DNA of 64,000 nt, taken from assembly GCA_963662175.1 (NCBI GenBank), contig OY759218.1:49359427-49423426 (forward strand). The letters are read 5' to 3'. This DNA comes from Aradus depressus. Taxonomy: Eukaryota > Arthropoda > Insecta > Hemiptera > Aradidae. The position numbers and the translations under genes were made by a program. Positions within the stretch are counted from its first letter, which is position 1, and the number at the start of each line of letters is the position of its first letter. This document shows, one piece after another, positions 56,778 through 64,000 of the stretch. The notes beneath the pieces are model-generated. The model ran no database searches and had not been told where the DNA came from. It saw nothing but the letters and a program-made list of their open reading frames with translations.

Positions 56778-57055
56778 ATAGGGAGCGTCCATAAGTACAC
56801 AACAAAGGGGTGGGGGGGGGGGGGGGGGGGGGGGTGGACTTTGTGACAGAGGCGTCTTCGAAATTGTTACGTAACGAAATAAAAACTATAAGTTGGCATT
56901 TTACTCGTCTTTTAGTCAAGAAAAAATTTATGTTACAAGACAGGAGGGGGGGACAGAAGAGTTTGACACTTTGTGTGACGAGGGGGGGGAGGGGGGGGGG
57001 GGGGGGGGGGGGGTTGTCAGAAGTGTGACTGTGACAGGGGGGTCAAACATTTTCA
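56778..57055 (+). repeat. G-tract dispersed repeat
   Basis: 'ggagcgtccataagtac', then a G run (about 56813-56834), 'actttgtgacagaggcgtc', 'gttacgtaacg', a second G-rich block at 56945-56955 and a third at 56985-57013, each followed by 'tgtgac'. I recall this type of repeat being common in arthropod genomes. The GGG-rich frames are artefacts. Confidence 0.7.
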
Positions 57056-57243
57056 ATTTTTAACAGTTCAACAATTCTCTGTGTCAACTTGAAACTAAGC
57101 CGAGAGCATCCGAGTTATCCCGAGGTAATACGAACGGTTTGAGGATTCTCCGGATCCCCATGGGAATGGAGGAGTGGAACTGCCGAAGGAGGCCAAAAAT
57201 GTGACCGGGGTTTTCAGTGGGATTCCTAAAGTAAAAACAAATA

Positions 57244-58145
57244 AAAAAGTTGTCGGTCAATCACCGGCACAACCCAGAACGAATTAATCAATCAACTTTT
57301 CGCTCCCCCTTCAAAACGAGTCGACTGTTTGCGCTAATATTCAATAGTTGACTTTTATAGGGGCTCCTAAATCCTCATACTAAATTTTATGTCGATAAAT
57401 TCATTACATCGGCAGTTATTCGGGTTTGAGCCCTCTCCCCTGAACTCTCACTTTCCTTCAGCCGATATCGCTGAAATTTGATAGGTTATGTCCTCATTGG
57501 GTTTTGACTGTAAATATGAAATTTCATGTCGATACATCATTACATTGGCAGTTATTTGGGTTTTTGTGATCCTCTCTGATCCCCCTTCTCTTCTGCCGCT
57601 TCGGCTGAAAATTATTAAGTGTCGACCTTATAGGGTTTGGAATATATATATATATAAAATGTTGAAATAATATAATAATAAAATTATATATAAAATGTTG
57701 TGGCGATAAATTTATTGCAACAGCAGTTATTAAAGTTTTTAAGTGAAGCCTCTCCCCTTTCCTTTGACCGATTTGACTGAAAGTCGATAGGTGTTGTCCT
57801 TATGGGGTTTTGTTCGCACATTTAAAACTGCGTGTCGAGACATTCATTCTATCGGTAGTTATTAGAGTTTCTATGTTAAACCTCTCCCCGTTCCTTGTGG
57901 TCGATTTGGCTCAAAAAATAGGTGTCATCGTAAGAGAGCTCTAGATTCACATATAAAATTTCGTGTCAATACATTTATTCTGTCTGGAGTTGTCATGTAC
58001 AGAGACACACAGACACATATTTTTGTTTCATATTTAGGATCTAGAGGTCAGAAAACATGAAATTCCGTGGATAACTCCGCATCGAATTTTTGACCGATTA
58101 CATAACTTCCCCTGTACTTTGTAGGTATATCTGGGCAAGTTGAAA
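57244..58145 (+). mobile_element. Family A element, full length, five monomers
   Basis: Left end GTTGTCGGTCAATCACCGGC (57250), then monomers with starts about 133 bp apart (for example 57462 and 57595; 57774 and 57907), an acacacag tract near 58003, GAAATTCCGTGGATAACTCC, and the right hairpin CTTCCCCTGTACTTTGTAGG...CTGGGCAAGT ending 58140. The best complete copy for defining the family. Confidence 0.85.
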
Positions 58146-58394
58146 TAATTGCATCGTTAGAAATGCCGCTCCTCCTAGGCTCACTGCTCTTGTTTTGTAC
58201 ATGTATTTTATCAATTAGGGAGGGATTGACCAACCATGTAATAGGATCATTGTCCAAACCATGTAATACCTGATCTCTCCTCCTTCGCATGTATTTTATG
58301 TTATTCTATGTAGTATTTTTTAAACGTATGTTTTGTTTTTTAATGTATGTTTTATTTATTTCTATCACAATTATTTTATTTCATCCATATACTA
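58146..58394. other. No recognisable feature
   Basis: Unassigned. Confidence 0.5.
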
Positions 58395-58530
58395 ATATAT
58401 AAAAAAGAGAGAAAGTTTGTTTGTGTATTAGAGGTAGTCTATAAAACTACAAAACCGATTTGGATAATTCTTTCACCGTTGGGAAGCCTATTATTTCCGG
58501 TGGACATAGGCTAAACATATTCACTCTCCA
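58395..58530 (+). mobile_element. Helitron-associated arthropod repeat (probable)
   Basis: 'tactaatatataaaaaagagagaaagtttgtttgtgt', 'aaaactacaaaaccgatttgg', 'aattctttcaccgttgggaagcc' and 'ggacataggct' match, in order, a repeat I recall from many insects where it accompanies Helitron elements. The end position is not defined. Confidence 0.45.
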
Positions 58531-58604
58531 TCGAAAGGGAGCTGAACAGTATGGTAAAAGTGAAGAGTCAGAAAAGAAACGGCAGTCCTGGCGCTATTTA
58601 TTGT

Positions 58605-58830
58605 ATACGCTAGGCCATTGGCGCTTAAGGAGTCGTTCGAGAAGTGTGGCAGAAGAAGGGTACTAAAGGAGGAAAAGAATTTTTTGTATCTTGATTTAGC
58701 TAATTCGGTGACAAAGGGAATATTGAAATCAGCTTAAAGGGTTTTGTTGGAGGTGTAATAAGGTGCACTTGATGTGCCAAGAATTGAGTGCGATGGAGAT
58801 GGAAGCGCTGGCAGAACCCCAAAGTTCAAG
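58605..58830 (-). pseudogene. Jockey-type LINE fragment
   Basis: Parallels 22960-23170: 'aggccattggcgctta', 'gtgtggcagaa', 'gaggaaaagaattttttgtatcttgatttagcta', ending 'gcgctggcagaacccc', which is the reversed 'ggttctgcca' thumb start. Confidence 0.75.
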
Positions 58831-59591
58831 TCCACATAGGTTTCAGTATAGCCTTATATTTTGTTCTTTTGTTCTCAGAATTAATGTTGATCTTTTGTTT
58901 AGTTATCTTAATAACAGTTTGCAACATATCATTTCTTGTCTTTTCAGTCTAATGTGAGGATTCAACGTTGAAAAATGTTTAAATTAGAATTATTTTAGGA
59001 TTGTTTTGGTAATTTCAAAGAAACATAGTTACTGTCCCCTCATTTTAAAGTTATATACATATTTATACTGACCTTTTCTTTAATATCTGCATTATATTGT
59101 TTTTTTTATTTACATAGTTTTGCTTTTTATTTTACCCGGGTTTATTAAATGCCTGAGTTAAGTCTGAACTTATTTTTTATTCTATGCGTTGATTTTATTT
59201 AAATAATTTAAATGTTATTTTAAATAATTTTTTTCTCACTTAATTAGATCTAGTAAAGTTTCAAAAATACTCCTTTCTCCATTTGGCTGATAGTTTTTGA
59301 ATGAACAGAGTGAAACCTGGAACTTTTTTTTTTCAAATAACGGAGATAAATCTTAATTTTATGTATAAAATGTATCAAAATTTCCGGCAATAGCAGTGGT
59401 TGGCGGCTAATGTCGACATAACCTTCTTGAGTTACAATAATTAACTAACAACCGACTCCTGAGACGGATCAAAGATCCATGCTATAATGTTTACGTTTTG
59501 TTCACTTGTACAAATGAATATATTATATTATTCTACTTTATACTTATATGGTATGAACTAAATAAATAGTTGATTGATGTTTCTGTTTTAG
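58831..59591 (+). other. Probable K2P intron end
   Basis: AT-rich sequence without features, finishing in the pyrimidine-containing acceptor TTTCTGTTTTAG (59580-59591). Confidence 0.65.
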
Positions 59592-60454
59592 GGTATGGTA
59601 ACCTGGCACCGCGGACTGGGCTGGGGAAGGCTGTGACCATGGGCTACGCAGCTCTGGGAATCCCCCTCGTTCTTCTCTATCTATCCAGCGTCGGAAGTCT
59701 CCTGTCCAGCTGCGCCCGGAACATCTTCACTAGGTCCCTCTGTTGTTGTCTCTGCTCCAACTGCGGGTACTGCTGCTACGACGAGAAGAGGATGCAAGAG
59801 AAAGAACGGCGAATGCGGCGGAAGAGAGAACGGCGCGAGTATGAGCAGAGAATGCAGACACTTCGAAGTCAAGAGCCGTTTTATGTTCGATCAGCATCCG
59901 CATACACAACGTCAACGACCAACAATCTACTCACACCTCAGGACGCAAAGCCAACGGCCAAATCATTTTTGGATACAGACTGCCTCAGCAACGAATCCTT
60001 CGTAGAATCCAAAGCCGGAAACTTCCTAGCACCATTTTCTCTCTGTCTTATCATAATGACAATCTACATCGGTGGAGGTGCACTACTCCTATACAACCTG
60101 GAACACACATGGACATATTTTGAATGTGTTTTTTTCTGTTTTATGATCTTGAGCACTATTGGATTTGGGGAGTCAATGCCTGGAGATTCTGGCCTCAGCG
60201 GACGCAGCCCACGACCACGGACCCTCACAGAAGAACTAACCGTCTGGTTTTGTTCATTCTACATTCTGTCCGGTCTTGCGCTCACTTCAATGTGTTTTAA
60301 TGTGGTTCATGAGGAGATTGGTCAACGATTGAGGAGACATTATGTAATAGTAAGCAGCAATAATATAGCAACAACCAAGGACAACTCAATGATCTCGTTC
60401 AAGCTCCGCAGCTCGGGGGAGGCAGGAGTGACTGCAGAGGACTCCACTTCCTGA
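59592..60454 (+). CDS. Two-pore-domain potassium channel, 3' coding exon (partial gene)
   Basis: This is the C-terminal two thirds of a K2P (KCNK/TWIK-type) leak potassium channel of the plasma membrane. The exon opens at a TTTTAG acceptor ending at 59591 and in phase 1, so the first glycine codon of the selectivity filter is split by the intron. Counting from an ATG at 59570 that lies in intron, the order is: filter GYG (residues 8-10), M2 helix about 21-47, a cytoplasmic loop with seven cysteines in twelve residues (58-69) then a strongly basic stretch (72-94), M3 about 152-177, second pore loop with TIGFG at 196-200, and M4 about 224-248. M1 and the first pore helix must lie in upstream exons that I could not locate. 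The exon is far more GC-rich than its surroundings. The open frame stops at TGA 60452-60454, but protein-like sequence continues in frame. K2P identity is secure; the subfamily is not. Confidence 0.93.
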
Positions 60455-60574
60455 CAGGCGGACAAGACACCCTCCGACCTTCCTCAAGTCGACACGGCCT
60501 GCATTGACATCACATTCACCTCAGTCATACCCCCCAACGTAATTGAACTCTCAAAGAACGACACTACTGAGTAA
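60455..60574 (+). CDS. In-frame C-terminal extension after the K2P TGA (candidate readthrough tail)
   Basis: Directly after TGA 60452-60454, in the same frame, there are 39 sense codons and then TAA at 60572-60574. The composition stays exon-like (GC-rich, with motifs such as DIAC-like DTACIDIT and SVIPPNVIEL), and turns AT-rich only after the TAA. The base after the TGA is C, and UGA-C is known to be a leaky stop context. Three readings are possible: translational readthrough, a recent nonsense mutation or assembly error in a longer K2P tail, or chance. The abrupt composition change at the TAA argues against chance. Confidence 0.5.
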   Translation, partial: QADKTPSDLPQVDTACIDITFTSVIPPNVIELSKNDTTE

Positions 60575-61229
60575 AAATATATAATATGGTTTTTATGATG
60601 CGAAAAATGTATATAAAAGTATCTATTTTGCTCTTATAGATTTTTTATTGTAAAGAAATTTAAAAAAAAGATTGATTGACCATGTAGTTATTTGTAAACC
60701 AGTGAAGAAGAGCACTTTTTTTATAAAAAATTAAAATAGAGAACCTATCAGTTTGATTTTTTTCTTTTTCATGTACAGTTAGCCATTTTGTTCTCAACAG
60801 CTACTTGTAATACAACTCTGTAATCCCGTCAGATCTTATTACAGTACACATTGTCTGTTATAATGGAAAATGAAGGATATTCTAGTTTTATTTCATATAA
60901 CGCTACGGATTAAATTCGGGCAAAACCATTCATACTCAACATAAATATATGCTTAGTTAAACGTTGTGAGAGCTCCCCCTTCCCTCCGCAATTTCTAGAT
61001 TTCCGAAATGATATATCACATATTATTGCACTCTTTCAACAGCGCCTCCCCAATTTGAAAATTTTGAGTGCAGCGTATTCTGTATTCTAAATCGGGCCAT
61101 CATTGTAATGCCCTGCAAATTCCGTGAATATACGTTCATCTGTTTTTGCGTGATGCCCAGACAAACAGACTTTCAACTATATCTACATGTATAGATGAAT
61201 GAATTAACAATATTTTTTTAAAGGAAAAA
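60575..61229 (+). other. K2P 3' UTR and downstream flank
   Basis: AT-rich sequence follows the K2P stop codons. An ATTAAA hexamer at 60730-60735 could serve as a poly(A) signal, but no flanking evidence fixes the transcript end. I recognise no coding or repeat structure here. Confidence 0.4.
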
Positions 61230-61540
61230 AGTCTTCCCCACCACTCTCCCTTTCCTTCACCACTCTCACTCCCTATCACTCTCCCTTTCCCCCTCTCCCT
61301 CTCTCCCACCATTCTCTCTCCCCCATCACTCTTCCTCTCCTCCCACTAATCTCTCTTTCCCCCTACCATTCTCCCTCTTCCCCACAACTCTCCCTTTCCT
61401 TCACCACTTTCACTCCCCATCACTCTCCCTCTCTACCACCACTCTCGTTCACCCATTACTCCTCCTCTCCTCCCACTACTCTCTCTTTCCCCTACCATTC
61501 TCCCACTTCCCCACTACTCTCTCTTTCCCACTTTTCTTTG
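61230..61540. repeat. CT-rich imperfect repeat
   Basis: 'ccactctccctttcc', 'caccactctc', 'ccctaccattctccc' variants recur about twenty times; a block of about 115 bp appears twice (61255-61375 and 61390-61505). Polypyrimidine strand asymmetry could favour triplex or H-DNA. Confidence 0.8.
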
Positions 61541-61554
61541 CATTATACTTAATT

Positions 61555-62960
61555 AATTACTCCCTTGGCCACAGACCCAAGTGATCTTCCGCCGATCTGA
61601 CCTACCGCGAGGAAGTAGGCTCTGTTGGCACACTGGAGAGCGTGATCTACCTCCCTCAGTATATCAGTGGATCAAAGATATTTGAATTCCGATAATTTCG
61701 GGTATTTTGCAGGACCTTCTTGTTTTTCTTCTTCTAAGTGGCGCGTCTAGCTAAGAGTGTTCGTTGATCTGAAGCCCTACGCTGTCTACAGCTTCCACAA
61801 GTCTGGAGGTAAGACGGAATATGCCTTCAGGTTGATCTCCCGAGTCGTCTCCCTTGTGTTTCATGTCTCCCTCCCTCTTGAGGACCTCATGGACCATCTT
61901 CTCAAGGGTCAAATTAAAACAGGATATCCCTTTGCTTCAATCCCATTTCGATGTGTATCTTTCGACCAACTTCCTACTGCATCTCTAATATTTCTCTTAA
62001 GACAAGAAGGTGATCTAGAGTGCTCCTTCCTCGCATAAATCCAGACTGTATTCCCCTAGAATCTTCTCAGCAAATGAGGTGGCTTTATCAACAGGATCAC
62101 CTTATAGGAGCCGCTCCACAGAGATATGTCCTTATACTTTTTACCTCCATTTTGCTTTCCTTCTTGAGTTGGGATGTTCGGATGCCAATAATTTCAGAAC
62201 TCTTTCCAGACGCACATCATCTCCTCTGACCTTGAGCTCAATGGGAAGGCTGTCCATACCTGGTGCTTTCCCATTCTTGAGCCCCAACTCCTCATTTCTG
62301 TCGCTTCTCCTGGTGTCCATGGAGGGATGTTCGGACGCCTATCATTTCAGGAGTCCTTCAAAGTACTCTTTTCAGACGCACATCATCTCGTCCCTATGTG
62401 CAACGGCCTTCCCTTCACCTCTAACATTCGGGGCTTATATTCTTTCTTCTGATCTTTTATTTTCTCATAAAAATCTTTTGACTTATTCACCACAAAGTTT
62501 CCAAGTCCGCCAGTCGTTGTTTTAAATAGATTCTCTTGACACTCTTGTGACAAGCCTCCTGCATACTCCTTGATGACTTCCTTATCCTGTGACTTTGTGA
62601 TCGCCTTTGATCTTATTTCTACCTTCAATTGCTCTCCCACAATCTTCGTTGAACCAACACTTCTTCACAAACTTTTCCCTGACCCCTGTAGACATCTATT
62701 GCCATATTTTTTTCTGCCCAATAGCCCTCTGTATCAAGCTCATCAGGTCTCAGAACATCAAATCGGTTCTTGAGTTCCACTTGGTAGATGGCTTTGAAGT
62801 CTTCACCCATATTGAATCTCTCCCTTTCAGTCTTTTTGTTGTCTTCAGTCTTTGCCTGAATTTGATCTTCACCGGGTAATGGACCGTATTGCAGTCTCCT
62901 CTGCTACTTGTCCCATCCAGTATACTTGTTTTGTGCCAGTTGTCAGTCAATACAAGATCA
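61555..62960 (-). pseudogene. RTE-type LINE remnant, endonuclease end to RT
   Basis: Minus strand, in order: end of endonuclease (WHKTSILDGTSSRGDCNTVH, 62950-62890), linker KIKFRQRLKTTKR, YQVELKNRFDVLRPDEL (62785-62730), SKDFYEKIKDQKKEYKPR (62480-62430), and the RT entry ELGLKNGKAPGMDSLPIEL (62285-62230), then decayed RT down to about 61555 (EEEKQEGPAKYPKLSEFKYL near 61730). Several frame changes. More GC-rich than its flanks. Confidence 0.8.
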
Positions 62961-64000
62961 ATTTGATATCTTCAAGCAGTTTATTGATGAAATATTTTGG
63001 TCCCACTCCTATTTGCTTCTGCGCACATGTTTTCTACTACACACATTTTTTAAATTCAAAACTGGAAAAATCGTTGTTTTCAAAATAAATTATTGGAACA
63101 TCAGTTTTTTGTATTTTTTAAAATTATGTAAATAGATTGTTTTACAACCTGAATATTTATCTTACAGTTAATGAAAATCTTTAATCTTCTAAATGTTTGG
63201 TGTTCATATCCCATCCTTCATTGACTCCATTTTGCGAAGGAAATTACTCAGAAATAACGAAAAAATGATTGTTATTTGTTAATACTCAAATCATAAAATA
63301 ATTCAAAAAAGACTCTGAGGTCACACACATCTACTGTAAAAATAACCGTTTTAATAAATAAATTACTTGATGTATGTAGATATGTAGAAATGGGTTCTTA
63401 ACTGTTTCTGTATGTTTAGATGTATATATGTGATAACAAACATTGCTATGTATAAAATATGTACCAGAAATGATTGACCACCTTCCATAACTTTGGTACG
63501 AGTGGTTATATCAAAATGGGGCAAAGTGTGATCTTCATCGGCTAAGCGGCAATAATATTATATAATGTCACTATACATATTAAGAGTGACATTATATTGG
63601 CACATTCCTCCTCTAAGAACGCTATGCGCACACCTTGACTTTTAAATAACCAATCGAAAGGGAACGTAATAATATTAGTTTATTTTTTCAACAATGAAAG
63701 GTAAAAAAATGCTTCAGACGAAAGCATTTCTTAGAATGAACGTTCACGTTTTTATTAATCTATGTATTTTTTTCTTATCTATACACTGTATTTGTATTTT
63801 TTTTTACATATTCTCTTTTATTCATATAGTACTTTTTTTATTTTTTCTTCTTCATAATTAAGCTGTCAATTTTATGTTTTTTCATGTTATTCTTTTGTAT
63901 ATCTATATATTATTAATTTCTATTTTTCTCCAATGTAGCACTATTTTATTTATTTCATTTTACGAAATACTGATACTATTACTCATTGTTCCTTCTCTAT
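62961..64000. repeat. Unassigned, with one perfect hairpin
   Basis: At about 63556-63598 'tataatgtcact' and 'agtgacattata' pair perfectly around a loop of about 14 bases. The rest is AT-rich and unassigned. Confidence 0.55.

Noticed and set aside
56810..57028. Glycine-rich 72-codon frame
   Set aside because: Poly-G tract artefact in a dispersed repeat.
58763..58957. Upstream K2P exon in a 64-codon frame
   Set aside because: No M1 helix, pore helix or TIG motif ending in the required phase; part overlaps a Jockey fragment.

Overview
The window looks like AT-rich, intron-bearing animal DNA, almost certainly an insect; a hemipteran is my guess, but order and species cannot be proved from the sequence. 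I see no bacterial-style operons, no rRNA and no functional tRNA. Only one host gene is supported: the 3' exon of a two-pore-domain potassium channel (K2P/KCNK type) on the + strand at 59592-60454. It has a possible in-frame C-terminal extension to 60574. Almost everything else is transposable elements, their wreckage, tandem repeats and unassigned AT-rich sequence; the part upstream of the exon is probably intron plus flanking DNA.

Names used below. Family A is a dispersed non-autonomous element about 0.2-0.9 kb long. Its left end carries GTCGGTGAATCACCGGC followed by GTACTTCCCCAGC. Its body is made of degenerate monomers of about 130 bp. Its right end is a hairpin, ACTTCCCC-TATAC-TTC-GTATA-GCT-GGGGAAGT. 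Family B is a diverged relative with the same closing module. Module H is a hairpin of about 300 bp, usually found next to B. SINE-1 and SINE-2 are tRNA-headed short retroelements.

Layout. 0-6 kb: A elements, a Jockey-type LINE with an overlapping second insertion, a hAT element with 8-bp target duplication, and an R1-like LINE tail carrying an internal tandem duplication. 6-17 kb: A and B copies, Jockey and other LINE remnants, a pogo-like element, a 1.45-kb Tc1/mariner-superfamily element with long inverted repeats, and a GC-rich LINE tail. 17-22 kb: a LINE collapsed from ORF1/endonuclease onto an RT tail, then a ten-unit 110-bp satellite that appears derived from A monomers. 22-32 kb: AT-rich DNA, a complete short gag-protease LTR element (27349-29215) and a minisatellite. 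32-40 kb: Penelope-like fragments, A/B/H modules, a pogo-like MITE and a hAT MITE. 40.3-45.5 kb: a young non-autonomous LTR element with 785-bp LTRs. 45-58 kb: B/H modules, SINEs, minisatellites and G-rich repeats. 59.6-60.6 kb: the K2P exon. 61.5-63 kb: an RTE-type LINE remnant on the minus strand.

The most notable signals are the K2P stop codon followed in frame by a protein-like 39-codon tail, the Helentron/HINE-like architecture of family A with satellite birth from its monomers, and two LTR retrotransposons that kept Gag-like coding while losing the polymerase. Family assignments rest on motifs read by eye; no database search was possible.
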